DNA from: Salinimicrobium marinum
GTDB lineage: Bacteria; Bacteroidota; Bacteroidia; Flavobacteriales; Flavobacteriaceae
Assembly: GCF_014651535.1 (NCBI RefSeq)
Contig: NZ_BMXB01000005.1
Location: 123,047 to 187,046, forward strand
Direction of reading: 5' to 3'
Length of the DNA stretch: 64,000 bases
Positions 9,472-18,960 of the stretch are shown here, one piece after another. Under the pieces are notes generated by a model that was not told where the DNA came from, made no database searches, and saw nothing but the letters and a program-made list of their open reading frames with translations. Position numbers and translations under genes: made by a program. Each line of letters starts with the position of its first letter. Positions within the stretch are counted from its first letter, which is position 1.

Positions 9472-10143
9472 ATGATATTTAATAAAAACACACTTACCAG
9501 GAAAAATTTAATGGCTCTTACAGGTTTGTTTCTATCCTTTTTTCTCATCATTCATTTAGCCGGAAATTTACAGTTGTTGCTTCCCGCAGAAGAAGCACAG
9601 CTGCAATATAATTCGTATAGCCGCTTACTGGGAGGGAACATTTTCGTGAAGTTTGTAGCCTATGTATTATATGCCTGTATTATTGTACACACCATTGATG
9701 CCATTTACCTGGGTATAAAAAGTAAAAGAGCAAACGGCCCATCCTATGCAAGAGACCGCAGAGGCAGGGCCAGCAAGTGGTATTCCAGACATATGATGGC
9801 ACTCGGGATCATCATTTTTGTCTTTTTGGTGATACACTTTAAAGATTTCTGGTACTCCTATAAATTTGGAGAAATGCCGCTTGACATAAACGGAAACAAA
9901 GACCTCTACACCCTTGTGGTAGTTGCATTTCAGGAGCTTTGGTATGTGATCCTGTATATCGTGGCCATTATCGCTCTGGGGTATCATTTACTCCACGGAG
10001 TTTTTAGTGCCCACAGGACCCTTGGATTATATCATCCATTGTACACGAAAATTGTTAAAATTCTGGGAATTATCTTCGCCGTAGTAATGACTTTCGGTTA
10101 CATACTTATTCCCGTATATATTTATTTAACCCAGCAATTATGA
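9472..10143 (+). CDS. sdhC: Succinate dehydrogenase/fumarate reductase cytochrome b subunit
   Basis: A 223-residue single-polypeptide membrane anchor with five transmembrane segments, the B-type arrangement (two b hemes, one anchor) of Bacteroidetes and epsilonproteobacterial quinone-linked enzymes. Histidines inside helices (for example [37 protein letters not shown]) are the likely heme ligands. The gene overlaps sdhA by 4 bases. B-type enzymes can work as succinate:quinone reductase or menaquinol:fumarate reductase, so direction cannot be read from sequence. Confidence 0.94.
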   Translation: MIFNKNTLTRKNLMALTGLFLSFFLIIHLAGNLQLLLPAEEAQLQYNSYSRLLGGNIFVKFVAYVLYACIIVHTIDAIYLGIKSKRANGPSYARDRRGRASKWYSRHMMALGIIIFVFLVIHFKDFWYSYKFGEMPLDINGNKDLYTLVVVAFQELWYVILYIVAIIALGYHLLHGVFSAHRTLGLYHPLYTKIVKILGIIFAVVMTFGYILIPVYIYLTQQL

Positions 10144-12062
10144 GCATCACAATCAAAGCGACCATCCCGGAAGGCCCTATAGCCGAAAAATGGAGCAACT
10201 ATAAGGCAAAAGCAAAACTCGTTAGCCCCAATAACCGGAAAAAACTGGAAGTAATTGTGGTGGGAACAGGACTGGCAGGAGCATCGGCCGCGGCCTCTCT
10301 TGCAGAAATGGGATATAATGTGAAAAGTTTTTGTTTTCAGGATTCTGCGAGGAGAGCTCATTCGGTGGCAGCCCAGGGTGGCGTCAATGCTGCCAAGAAT
10401 TATAAAAATGACGGGGACAGTGTGTACCGCATGTTTTATGACACCCTCAAAGGAGGGGATTTCCGTTCACGGGAAGCTAATACCTACAGACTGGCGGAAT
10501 GTTCAGCAAGTCTTATAGATCAGGCGGTGGCGCAGGGCGTACCTTTTGGACGGGAATACGGAGGTTATCTTAGAAACCGCTCTTTTGGCGGGGTACAGGT
10601 ATCGAGAACATTTTATGCCCGTGGACAAACAGGACAACAATTATTATTGGGATCTTACCAGGCACTTTTACGGCAGCAAAACGCCGGAAAAGTAAAATTA
10701 TACACCCGTCATGAAATGCTGGATATCGTAATGATAGATTGCAAAGCACGCGGGATCATTGCGCGTAATCTGGATACCGGCGCTATTGAGCGGCATGGGG
10801 CACACACTGTAGTGTTGGCAACAGGCGGTTTTGGAAAGATCTATTACCTCTCCACCTTGGCGATGGGCTGTAATGCATCAGCTATCTGGAGGGCTCACAA
10901 GAAAGGTGCTTTTATGGCAAATCCCAGCTGGACACAAATTCATCCTACCAGCCTACCGCAAAGCGGGGAACATCAATCCAAACTTACGTTGATGTCGGAA
11001 TCGCTTCGGAATGATGGCCGAATCTGGGTTCCGAAGGATAAAAACGAAACCCGTCTCCCCGGAATTATTCCCGAGGAAGACCGCGATTATTACCTGGAGA
11101 GAAAATATCCGGCTTTCGGAAACCTGGCGCCAAGGGATATTGCCTCCAGGGCTGCCAAAGAACAAATTGACCTGGGCAAGGGAGTCGGTCCTTTAAAAAA
11201 TGCAGTTTACCTCGATTTTGCCAGAGCAATCAAAGAATACGGACAAGAGGTAATTGCAGAACGTTACGGGAATCTCTTTACCATGTACAAGAAAATCACC
11301 GGAATAGACGCTTATAAGGAGCCTATGAAGATCTCCCCTGCCGCCCACTTTTCTATGGGAGGTCTGTGGGTGGATTATGATCTTCAGACTTCCATCGCCG
11401 GACTTTTCGCCATTGGAGAAGCCAATTTTTCCGACCACGGCGCCAACAGATTGGGTGCAAACTCGCTGTTACAGGCCTGCGTCGACGGATATTTTATTCT
11501 TCCGTACACGCTTCAGAATTATTTGGCAGATGAAATAAGAACACCAAAAACAGACATAGATCATCCTGCTTTCAAAGAAACCGAAATGAAGGTGCGGGAG
11601 CAGCTGGAAAGCTTCCTCAAATGCAAAGGAAGTAAAACAGCAGAGGAGTTTCACAAAGAACTTGGCAAGGAATTGTATGATAAATGCGGACTCCTGCGCA
11701 CCAAAGAAGGACTGCAAAAGGCTATTGAAAACATCAAAAAGCTACGAAAAGAATTCCGGGAGAATTTACTCGTGCCGGGAGATGTGGAAGAAGTGAACAG
11801 CGAACTGGAGAAAGCAGGAAGGGTTTCAGATTATATGGAACTCGCAGAGCTTATGTGTATTGATGCGCTTCAAAGGGAAGAATCCTGTGGCGCACATTTT
11901 AGAGCCGAACATCAAACCGAAGAAGGAGAAGCCCGGCGCGATGATGAAAATTACTGTTATTCTGCCGCCTGGGAATGGACCGGAAATCCATCTTCTCCCG
12001 TTTTAAACAAAGAACCTTTAGTTTTTGATACTGTCACACCTACAGTTAGAAGCTACAAATAA
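10140..12062 (+). CDS. sdhA: Succinate dehydrogenase/fumarate reductase flavoprotein subunit
   Basis: A 640-residue FAD subunit. The dinucleotide-binding [17 protein letters not shown] is near residue 40, the covalent-FAD region [12 protein letters not shown] follows, and the active-site stretch [12 protein letters not shown] is in place near residue 430. The C-terminal domain has [14 protein letters not shown]. Length and order fit the B-type (frdA-like) enzyme. It overlaps sdhC by 4 bases and precedes sdhB by 8, so the three subunits are one operon. The electron partner is probably menaquinone, which is usual in this phylum. Confidence 0.96.
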   Translation: MSITIKATIPEGPIAEKWSNYKAKAKLVSPNNRKKLEVIVVGTGLAGASAAASLAEMGYNVKSFCFQDSARRAHSVAAQGGVNAAKNYKNDGDSVYRMFYDTLKGGDFRSREANTYRLAECSASLIDQAVAQGVPFGREYGGYLRNRSFGGVQVSRTFYARGQTGQQLLLGSYQALLRQQNAGKVKLYTRHEMLDIVMIDCKARGIIARNLDTGAIERHGAHTVVLATGGFGKIYYLSTLAMGCNASAIWRAHKKGAFMANPSWTQIHPTSLPQSGEHQSKLTLMSESLRNDGRIWVPKDKNETRLPGIIPEEDRDYYLERKYPAFGNLAPRDIASRAAKEQIDLGKGVGPLKNAVYLDFARAIKEYGQEVIAERYGNLFTMYKKITGIDAYKEPMKISPAAHFSMGGLWVDYDLQTSIAGLFAIGEANFSDHGANRLGANSLLQACVDGYFILPYTLQNYLADEIRTPKTDIDHPAFKETEMKVREQLESFLKCKGSKTAEEFHKELGKELYDKCGLLRTKEGLQKAIENIKKLRKEFRENLLVPGDVEEVNSELEKAGRVSDYMELAELMCIDALQREESCGAHFRAEHQTEEGEARRDDENYCYSAAWEWTGNPSSPVLNKEPLVFDTVTPTVRSYK

Positions 12063-12070
12063 AAAATAGT

Positions 12071-12817
12071 ATGAAAATCTATCTAAAAATATGGCGACAA
12101 AAAAATAGTCAGAGCAAAGGTGGTTTCGTGGATTATACACTTACTGAGGTTAGCAAAGACATGTCTTTTCTGGAGATGCTCGATATGCTGAACATCCAGC
12201 TGGTCAAAAAGGGCGAACGTCCTGTAGAATTTGACCACGACTGCCGGGAAGGTATTTGCGGACAATGCGGTGTTATGATCAACGGAATTGCACACGGGCC
12301 ATTAAAACACACCACCACCTGCCAGTTGCACATGAGGTCTTTTGAAGATGGCGACACCATTTACGTGGAACCCTTTAAAGCAACCGCTTTTCCAATCGTT
12401 AGGGACCTTAAAGTGAACCGCTCTTCCCTGGATCATATCATTGCCTCAGGAGGATATGTGTCGGTTGATACCGGGCAGGCTCCGGAGGCCAACAGCATTC
12501 CCGTTACCCATGAACAGGCCGAAGCAGCTTTTGATTCTGCAGCCTGTATTGGCTGTGGTGCCTGTGTGGCAAGTTGTAAAAACTCCAGTGCAGCCCTCTT
12601 TACCAGCGCCAAAATTTCTCAACTGGCGCAATTACCGCAGGGAAATAAGGAAACTCCGCAACGCGTGGTGAGTATGGTGAATCAAATGGAGGAGGAAGGT
12701 TTTGGCCACTGCTCATTTACAGAAGCCTGCCAGGTAGAATGTCCCGAAGATATTTCGGTACTGAACATTGCGCGCATGAATTACGAATACAACAGGTCAC
12801 GATTATTAAAGAAGTAA
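12071..12817 (+). CDS. sdhB: Succinate dehydrogenase/fumarate reductase iron-sulfur subunit
   Basis: A 248-residue iron-sulfur subunit. The N-terminal plant-type ferredoxin domain ligates a [2Fe-2S] cluster through CREGICGQCG and a later Cys (TTTCQLH). The C-terminal half has CIGCGACVASCKN and ACQVECPEDI for the [4Fe-4S] and [3Fe-4S] clusters. It transfers electrons between the FAD subunit and the cytochrome b anchor, and is the last gene of the operon. A palindromic repeat begins 14 bases downstream. Confidence 0.96.
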   Translation: MKIYLKIWRQKNSQSKGGFVDYTLTEVSKDMSFLEMLDMLNIQLVKKGERPVEFDHDCREGICGQCGVMINGIAHGPLKHTTTCQLHMRSFEDGDTIYVEPFKATAFPIVRDLKVNRSSLDHIIASGGYVSVDTGQAPEANSIPVTHEQAEAAFDSAACIGCGACVASCKNSSAALFTSAKISQLAQLPQGNKETPQRVVSMVNQMEEEGFGHCSFTEACQVECPEDISVLNIARMNYEYNRSRLLKK

Positions 12818-12830
12818 TTTTTAATTTTTA

Positions 12831-12926
12831 GGAAAAAGGCTGTCTGTAAAGTAGTGAAACTGTCCTTCTGAAAATTTGGGAAAATCAGGAGTGAGGCAGG
12901 ATCCACTTTTAGGCAGCCTTTTCGTT
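12831..12926. repeat. Imperfect palindromic repeat element after sdhB
   Basis: Roughly 22-base inverted arms: the left arm contains AAAAAGGCTGTCTGTAAAG, and the right arm, read on the other strand, contains GAAAAGGCTGCCTAAAAG. The left arm resembles the left arm of the palindrome at 24479-24625, suggesting a dispersed family. The rest of the spacer 12927-13188 holds no gene that I can support. Confidence 0.55.
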
Positions 12927-13188
12927 TCTACAGACTTCTTAAAAAATTTTGTATCCGGAAAATTCGATTTACGCCTGAAGTTTACCGTCGTACTAAAATT
13001 CCCCCTTTTTCTGTTATTCACTACTTCACATATTCCAGCGAACATCTGAATTGGAAATAAAAGGGGAATATGATCCCTTTTTCCGAGGTTCAGCACTGAC
13101 GGTTTAAAAAATAATCACCGATTTACTTTACCTAATAATTATCTCCTCAAAACATAGAGACTACAACATCTGAAACTTTATAGAAAAT

Positions 13189-13223
13189 CAAAAACCGCCT
13201 GAACCAAAGCCCAGACGGTTTTC
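13189..13223 (-). terminator. Terminator of pckA
   Basis: An 11-base stem with arms AAAACCGCCTG and CAGACGGTTTT around a 10-base loop. The single non-Watson-Crick position is a G-U pair only when read leftward, and leftward it runs into a T tract. It lies 30 bases after the pckA stop codon. Confidence 0.8.
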
Positions 13224-13252
13224 TAGCAGCCAAACTAACTGCATCCTCAAAA

Positions 13253-14884
13253 TTACATTTCCTGCATTTTATGATGTTCATCAATCAGTGGTCCACCCTC
13301 AATAATTGACTCTGAAGCTTCATTGGCATACTTCTCAAAGTTCAGGTGGAAAGAATGTGCCAGCTGAATGGATTTTTGAATGTACGCTCCTTTCTGAAGC
13401 CAGGTGTTAATTGGGCTGAGGATTTCAGAAGGAACTCCATGGCAGTATTTCGGCATGTTTAATCCGAAGATAGGGTGTATTTCATAATCTACTTTTTCAA
13501 GTTCTCCTTTAAGAATTTCAGAGATCATGGCCCGTGTATATTTCAGTTTGATCCTGGAACCAACTCCGTAAGGTCCGCCACTCCATCCTGTATTGATCAG
13601 CCAGACATTCACATTGGAATCTTTCATTTTTTTGCTCAACATTTCTGCATAAACTGCCGGGTGTAATGGCATGAAAGGTTCTCCAAAACAAGCTGAGAAA
13701 GAAGGTACAGGTTCTGTGATCCCTGCTTCGGTTCCTGCAACTTTTGCAGTGTACCCGGAGATGAAGTGATAAGCTGCCTGTCCCGGAGTTAATTTAGATA
13801 CCGGAGGCAATACTCCAAAAGCATCACAGGTTAGGAAGAAAATATTTTTAGGATTTTCTGCGTAAGAAGGCTGCTGGATATTCTCAATGTGCTCTATTGG
13901 ATAACTTACCCTTGTGTTCTGAGTAATACTACTATTAGAAAAATCAACTTCCCTGGTTCCAGGTTTGAAGACCACATTTTCAAGTAATGCTCCTGGTTTT
14001 ATAGCCCTGAATATATCAGGTTCATTTTCTTCAGTAAGGTCTATTACCTTGGCGTAACATCCTCCTTCAAAGTTAAACACCACGTTTTCGGCGGTCCAGC
14101 CATGCTCATCATCCCCAATCAGTTTTCTGTCAGGATCTGCAGAAAGAGTGGTTTTTCCGGTTCCTGATAGTCCGAAGAAAATAGCAGTATCTCCATCTTC
14201 TCCCACGTTGGCAGAACAGTGCATTGGCAGTACATTTCTTTCCACCAGCAAGATAAGGTTCAAGGCAGAAAAAATCCCTTTTTTCATCTCTCCCGTATAG
14301 GCAGAACCTCCTACTAAAGCTATTTTTCTACTAAAATTCAGGATACTGAAATTCCCCTGGCGCAGTCCGTATTTTTCGGGCTCTTTTTCTTCATATCCGG
14401 GGGCACATATTACCAGCCAGTCTTCTTCAAAGTTTTCAAGCTCCTCTTCATTAAGTCTTAAAAACATGTTTTTCACGAAAAAGTTGGACCATGGATATTC
14501 CGTAATCGTACGCACATCCATGCGGTATTCGGGATGGGCACAAACATAGCCATCATGAACATAAACCTCTTTTCCAGAAAGGTATTCAGTAACCCTTTCA
14601 TATAGCATATCAAAATTATCGGAAGAAAGTGGTTTATTGATTTTACCCCACCACACTTTATCTTTGGTGTATTCATCTTTTACAAGAAAACGATCCTGTG
14701 GTGATCTTCCGGTAAATTTTCCGGTATTGATGGCCAGAGTACCATTTTCGGTCTCCACTCCCATTCCTTTCTCTACTGTAATTTTTTGCAATTCCTCTCC
14801 CGGCAAATTCCAGCGCACTACATTATCCTTTAACCCATATTTTTTAAGGGTTCCGGTATTAGGATTTTTTAAAACATTTTCCAT
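13253..14884 (-). CDS. pckA: Phosphoenolpyruvate carboxykinase (ATP)
   Basis: A 543-residue ATP-type PEP carboxykinase. The PEPCK-specific kinase-1 loop GLSGTGKTTLS and the metal-binding LIGDDEHGW are visible, as is the substrate stretch TGRSPQDRF near the N-terminus. It interconverts oxaloacetate plus ATP with PEP plus CO2. In succinate/propionate-forming Bacteroidetes it works in the carboxylating direction and conserves energy; in aerobes it is gluconeogenic. It lies 80 bases downstream of the universal stress gene on the same strand and has its own terminator. Confidence 0.97.
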   Translation of the reverse strand: MENVLKNPNTGTLKKYGLKDNVVRWNLPGEELQKITVEKGMGVETENGTLAINTGKFTGRSPQDRFLVKDEYTKDKVWWGKINKPLSSDNFDMLYERVTEYLSGKEVYVHDGYVCAHPEYRMDVRTITEYPWSNFFVKNMFLRLNEEELENFEEDWLVICAPGYEEKEPEKYGLRQGNFSILNFSRKIALVGGSAYTGEMKKGIFSALNLILLVERNVLPMHCSANVGEDGDTAIFFGLSGTGKTTLSADPDRKLIGDDEHGWTAENVVFNFEGGCYAKVIDLTEENEPDIFRAIKPGALLENVVFKPGTREVDFSNSSITQNTRVSYPIEHIENIQQPSYAENPKNIFFLTCDAFGVLPPVSKLTPGQAAYHFISGYTAKVAGTEAGITEPVPSFSACFGEPFMPLHPAVYAEMLSKKMKDSNVNVWLINTGWSGGPYGVGSRIKLKYTRAMISEILKGELEKVDYEIHPIFGLNMPKYCHGVPSEILSPINTWLQKGAYIQKSIQLAHSFHLNFEKYANEASESIIEGGPLIDEHHKMQEM

Positions 14885-14964
14885 GATCTATTAATTTAAA
14901 GTTAGCACTCATTATAGTTGGCCAGGAATAACAACAGCTTTCATGGCCGGGTTTATATTTCTTT

Positions 14965-15741
14965 TTAATCCAGCACAAGAAGTGGAATATCACTGTGCAA
15001 GGTTAAATGTTTGGTAAGCCTGCCTTCGGAAGCCTCATCATTTTTTAAGTGAGTTTTTGGCATGATGGCCAGCATGTCTATGTCATATTTTTCAATATAC
15101 TCTTTGATCCCTTGCTCAATGTCTTCGTTTTCTGCAAAGGAGTGGTGTGAGTAAAACATTTCAAGGAAGTACTGAAGGGTAGCTTCATTGCTTTCATCCT
15201 CTTCGGAATAGCCCATTTCCACGGTAGCCTGATGAACTGTAAGGACATGAACCCGGGCATTAAACCTTCTGGAAACATCCAGCAGGACATAAAGAGGAGT
15301 TCTGTCTGCAATTTTATCTTTTCCAAGGGTCAGGATGATGGTTTCAAGCCTGAAGTATTTTGCTTTTTCGGGAATAACCAGCACCGGAAGATCTGCTTCC
15401 TGAACAAATTTTGAAGTTCTTGTTGCCACATTATCCTCTCCTTCGGCACCTTTGGTCCCCATGATGATTAGGTCCACCTTCAGTTTTTTCTGAATTTCCA
15501 GGATGGATGGAATGAGTTTTCCCGATTTGATCACCGTCTCGATCTTCGGATTGAAAGGACCCTCATATTTAAAAACAACATTCTGGAATTTGCCAGAAAT
15601 TTCGCTCTCCTTTAAATTCCCATCATTAATATGAAGAAGAAATAAAGTAATGCTTTCGTCATTTTTGGCAAATTTTACTGCATACTCCAGTGCATTTAAA
15701 GAAACATTTGAAAAGTCGAAGGGAATTAGGATATTTTTCAT
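14965..15741 (-). CDS. Universal stress protein, tandem UspA type
   Basis: A 258-residue protein with a clear first UspA domain (ILIPFDFSNVSLNALEYAVKFA, then LIIMGTKGAEG) and a second, more divergent one ending in HSDIPLLVLD. No membrane segment. A TATCTTTA box on the same strand (15801-15808) lies about 60 bases upstream of the start and resembles a Bacteroidetes -7 element. Such proteins are often induced under oxygen or energy limitation; the neighbouring pckA makes that plausible here but unproved. Confidence 0.85.
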   Translation of the reverse strand: MKNILIPFDFSNVSLNALEYAVKFAKNDESITLFLLHINDGNLKESEISGKFQNVVFKYEGPFNPKIETVIKSGKLIPSILEIQKKLKVDLIIMGTKGAEGEDNVATRTSKFVQEADLPVLVIPEKAKYFRLETIILTLGKDKIADRTPLYVLLDVSRRFNARVHVLTVHQATVEMGYSEEDESNEATLQYFLEMFYSHHSFAENEDIEQGIKEYIEKYDIDMLAIMPKTHLKNDEASEGRLTKHLTLHSDIPLLVLD

Positions 15742-15973
15742 GGCGTGGCGTATTTAATTCATTAACAAGATTCTCTGCAGATTTGATCTTTTTGATGTAA
15801 TAAAGATACACTCAAAGCAGACCTTAAAGAATGACATTTATCAGGTTTAAAGACAATGTTATCAACCTTTTATAGCGAAATCGATTGAAGTTTTAACAAA
15901 TCTTCCAAAGGCTTAAAATCAGGAGAAATATATTTCAGTAGCTGTTATTTAGACTGGGTATAAATAAAAAGTT

Positions 15974-15981
15974 TATCTTTG
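15974..15981 (+). promoter_or_regulatory. Bacteroidetes -7 box for the 117-residue gene
   Basis: TATCTTTG is a full match to TAnnTTTG. It would place transcription start near 15988, so translation must begin at ATG 16000 rather than at the earlier in-frame TTG (15979), which overlaps this box. Confidence 0.6.
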
Positions 15982-15999
15982 GAAAAAAAGCTTTTCAGG

Positions 16000-16353
16000 A
16001 TGGAAGACGTCGTTTTAATATACCATAACGAACTGGGCCTGGCTTTTCGATGGAAAAATACTGTTCCAAATGCCGATTATGAGAGAATTCAGGTGGTTTT
16101 CAGGAACATGAGTTTTTATTTGTTACAGGAGGAGATTTCTAAGTTTTCCCAGAACATAAGGTCTGCACAATTCTATAACTGCTCAGACTGCAAGGCAAAT
16201 AAATCCTGTAGAAATATCCTGCTCAAAACTCCGCTTGAAAAAATGGATATTTCCCTAAACATGCAGGAGCTTTCCAAATTATCAGATCTTGTAGAAGGAA
16301 CTTTATTTAAGCTCGACCTGCAGGATTATATTTGGGGTGCCGGGAGAAATTAA
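16000..16353 (+). CDS. Conserved-looking hypothetical protein with Cys cluster
   Basis: 117 residues beginning MEDVVLIYHNELGLAF. The middle carries CSDCKANKSC, a CxxC-x5-C pattern that could bind metal, and the rest looks like a small soluble alpha/beta protein. It resembles short Bacteroidetes proteins of unknown function (possibly the DUF6686 type, which I cannot confirm). The start is chosen from the promoter position just upstream. It is transcribed alone and converges with the LpxH-like gene. Confidence 0.65.
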   Translation: MEDVVLIYHNELGLAFRWKNTVPNADYERIQVVFRNMSFYLLQEEISKFSQNIRSAQFYNCSDCKANKSCRNILLKTPLEKMDISLNMQELSKLSDLVEGTLFKLDLQDYIWGAGRN

Positions 16354-16407
16354 AAGTGCTAATTTCAGAAAAGAATTTTCAGGAATAATGCTAACCACCA
16401 GCAGGCT

Positions 16408-17160
16408 TTAATAAGTAACTATTCGGGTTTGTTCCCCGTCAAAAACAGCATAAGTGTAGTGGTTGATCCAGTCCCCGGTATTAATGTAAGTAGATTTTTC
16501 ATTCAGCTGAATTTCCATAGGAAGATGGCGATGGCCGAAAAGAAAGTAATCGTAGTGTTTGCTTTCCAGTTTTCGGCGGCAATATTGAATTAGCCATTCC
16601 TTATCCTCTCCCAGAAACTCCATGTCTTCTTCCCCCGAAATGGCCTTATTCTTCACCGAAAAATATTGCGCCAGCGGAACTCCCAGATCCGGGTGCAGCC
16701 AACCGTACAGCCATTTCGAAAAAGGATTGGTAAATACCTTTTTCATCCTTTTATAGCCTTGATCCCCTGGACCTAGTCCGTCTCCATGCCCAATCAGGAA
16801 TGTTTTTCCGTTGAATTCAAACTCTTTTGGTTTGTGATACACCGGAATATTCAGTTCTTCTTCAAAATAATCGTTCATCCATAAATCATGGTTTCCGACG
16901 AAAAAATGCACAGGAATACCGCTGTCTTTAATTTCAGCAAGTTTGCCCAGGGTACGAACAAATCCTTTTGGCACTACATGTTTGTATTCAAACCAAAAAT
17001 CGAAGAGGTCACCCAAAAGGAAAATAGCCGCGGCATCTTCTTTGATCTCATCCAGCCATTTCACAAACTTCTCCTCCCGCGGCTTGCTCTCGGCAGCTGT
17101 TGGGGCTCCAAGGTGATTGTCACTGGAGAAATACACTTTTTTACCTTCCTGAATATTCAT
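16408..17160 (-). CDS. lpxH: UDP-2,3-diacylglucosamine diphosphatase-like metallophosphoesterase
   Basis: A 250-residue calcineurin-type phosphoesterase. Metal-binding motifs appear in order: SSDNHLG, LLGDLFDFWFEY, FVGNHDLWM, GHGDGLGPGD and FGHRHLP. The GDxFDFWFEY and HGDGL stretches are typical of LpxH, which removes UMP from UDP-2,3-diacylglucosamine in lipid A synthesis. The first motif has Asn (SDNH) where many LpxH proteins have SDLH or SDVH. Single gene, divergent from the dioxygenase-like gene. Confidence 0.88.
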   Translation of the reverse strand: MNIQEGKKVYFSSDNHLGAPTAAESKPREEKFVKWLDEIKEDAAAIFLLGDLFDFWFEYKHVVPKGFVRTLGKLAEIKDSGIPVHFFVGNHDLWMNDYFEEELNIPVYHKPKEFEFNGKTFLIGHGDGLGPGDQGYKRMKKVFTNPFSKWLYGWLHPDLGVPLAQYFSVKNKAISGEEDMEFLGEDKEWLIQYCRRKLESKHYDYFLFGHRHLPMEIQLNEKSTYINTGDWINHYTYAVFDGEQTRIVTY

Positions 17161-17245
17161 TCTTTAGATTTCTGGCGGTAAAGATAGAAGGAAAAAGTTA
17201 ATTTGAGAAAATGGGCTTGTTCAGAAGGGCTCTCCCTCTCAATCT

Positions 17246-17277
17246 TTTGATTATTCAGGAAAAGAAGCCTATCTTTA
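17246..17277 (+). promoter_or_regulatory. Promoter of the MhqO/MhqD-like pair
   Basis: TTTG at 17246-17249, a 20-base spacer, then TATCTTTA at 17270-17277, one mismatch from TAnnTTTG. The first gene starts 14 bases further on, giving a leader of about ten bases. Confidence 0.6.
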
Positions 17278-17291
17278 AATAAAAGGATGCT

Positions 17292-18245
17292 ATGGACAAC
17301 CTTATTACCGGAATTCACCATATAACAGCGCTTGCTGGGGAACCTCAACGCAACCTTAATTTCTATACAGGGATTCTGGGCCTGCGAATGGTGAAGAAAA
17401 CTGTTAATTTTGATGCGCCGGAAGTTTATCATTTTTACTACGGAAACAAAACCGGAGCCCCGGGTTCCATCCTCACATTTTTCCCTTATGAAGGAATCCG
17501 AAGAGGACGCCACGGAAAAGGAATGCTGAATGTTACTACTTTCTCTGTGCCCTCGGCTTCCATCGAATACTGGAAAAACCGACTGAAGAAATTTAACATT
17601 AACCATAAACCTGTACAGGAACGCTTTGATAGTGAAGCCTTCATATACTTTGAAGATCCCGATGGCCTTGGTCTTGAACTGGTATTTAATGACCTGGACA
17701 AACGCCCCGGCTTTACGTATGGGCCTATTCCTTTAGAACATTCCATAAAAGGCTTCTACAGCGCCGAAATTGCCCAGGAAGGTTATGAACGCACTGCGGG
17801 ATTGCTTACGGAAGTGATGGATCATCAACTTATTGCAGAAAAAGGAAACCGCTTCAGGTTTGCAGCCGACAATACTCCCGGAAATTATATTGACATTGTC
17901 TGCTCCCCCGATGCCCTTCGCGGACTTGGTGGCGGCGGAACGGTACATCACATAGCATTCAATACCGCCAATGCAGAAAACCAGTCGCAGATAAGGAAGA
18001 AGATTTATGAACGCGGATTAAATCCGACTCCCGTTCTAGACCGGCAATATTTTGAATCGATCTACTTTAGGGAACCCGGCGGAGTGTTGTTTGAAGTCGC
18101 CACTGCCGAACCCGGATTTGCCATAGATGAGGCCCCGGAGCGCTTGGGAGAAGAGTTAAAACTTCCGCCACAGTATCAATCCAGGAGGGAAGAAATAGAG
18201 AAAGCAGTCAAACCTGTACATTTAAACACCGAAAATTTTAAGTAA
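17292..18245 (+). CDS. Ring-cleaving dioxygenase-like VOC protein (MhqO type)
   Basis: A 317-residue protein with two VOC halves: GIHHITALAGEPQRNLNFY at the start and GGTVHHIAFNT near residue 220, each offering a metal-ligand His, with ELVF and VLFEVAT supplying Glu. It matches the MhqO/LinE-like proteins that Bacillus uses against quinones and that many bacteria pair with a small hydrolase. Its stop overlaps the start of the next gene by one base (TAATG), so the two are coupled. The real substrate is not evident. Confidence 0.85.
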   Translation: MDNLITGIHHITALAGEPQRNLNFYTGILGLRMVKKTVNFDAPEVYHFYYGNKTGAPGSILTFFPYEGIRRGRHGKGMLNVTTFSVPSASIEYWKNRLKKFNINHKPVQERFDSEAFIYFEDPDGLGLELVFNDLDKRPGFTYGPIPLEHSIKGFYSAEIAQEGYERTAGLLTEVMDHQLIAEKGNRFRFAADNTPGNYIDIVCSPDALRGLGGGGTVHHIAFNTANAENQSQIRKKIYERGLNPTPVLDRQYFESIYFREPGGVLFEVATAEPGFAIDEAPERLGEELKLPPQYQSRREEIEKAVKPVHLNTENFK

Positions 18246-18880
18246 TGGAAATGCACCAAAAAGAGCTGGTAACGGCAGGAACACCTATAGAACAAGCAGA
18301 AAAAGCACTCATCATGATACACGGCCGGGGAGGAACGGCAGAAGATATTCTTGCTGTTGCAGATCATTTTAATGTAGATGGTTTTGCCCTTGTTGCGCCA
18401 AAGGCTTATAACAACAGCTGGTATCCGCTGTCATTTATGGCCCCCGAAGACCAGAATCAGCCGTGGCTCTCCTCTGCCCTGGAACTTCTGAAACATACTG
18501 AAGCCGAACTTAATAAACAGGGAATAGCTTCAGAAAACATATACTTTTTCGGATTTTCCCAGGGGGCCTGTCTCACCCTCGAATACATCACCCGAAATGC
18601 CAAAAGATACGGCGGAGCAGTTGCAATCATCGGCGGACTTATTGGAGAGAATATCAACACCGGCGACTACATCACAGATTTTGAGCAGACTCCCGTATTT
18701 ATCGGCACAAGCGATCCAGATACCCATGTTCCTCTTGAAAGAGTACAGAGAACTGCGGAAATCCTGAAGAACAAAAATGCGGAGGTATTACTCGAAGTAT
18801 TTGAAAATGTCGGTCACACCATCCTTCAGCAGGAAATCACTATTGCCAATAATTTTGTTTTCAGAAGGGAAAAGGTTTAA
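18245..18880 (+). CDS. Alpha/beta hydrolase, phospholipase/carboxylesterase family (MhqD type)
   Basis: A 211-residue cytoplasmic alpha/beta hydrolase. The oxyanion region is MIHGRGGT and the nucleophile elbow is GFSQGA; the acid is probably the Asp in GTSDPDTHVP, and the His is GHTI near the C-terminus. The catalytic triad is therefore complete. It is translationally coupled to the dioxygenase-like gene, a pairing known from MhqO/MhqD quinone-detoxification loci. Confidence 0.87.
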   Translation: MEMHQKELVTAGTPIEQAEKALIMIHGRGGTAEDILAVADHFNVDGFALVAPKAYNNSWYPLSFMAPEDQNQPWLSSALELLKHTEAELNKQGIASENIYFFGFSQGACLTLEYITRNAKRYGGAVAIIGGLIGENINTGDYITDFEQTPVFIGTSDPDTHVPLERVQRTAEILKNKNAEVLLEVFENVGHTILQQEITIANNFVFRREKV

Positions 18881-18960
18881 AAAGACTTTTTCAAGGTAAT
18901 CCTGAATCTTATAAAAGATTTAAAACTAAAATCTACTCCCCCTTCGGCGGTTAGGGAATT

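Noticed and set aside
9472..12817. Calling the complex strictly fumarate reductase
   Set aside because: B-type enzymes of this phylum serve both directions and sequence does not separate them.
14885..14964. GGCCA...TGGCC inverted arms between the stress gene and pckA as a terminator
   Set aside because: Arms are short, the loop is long and no T tract follows, so it was not listed.
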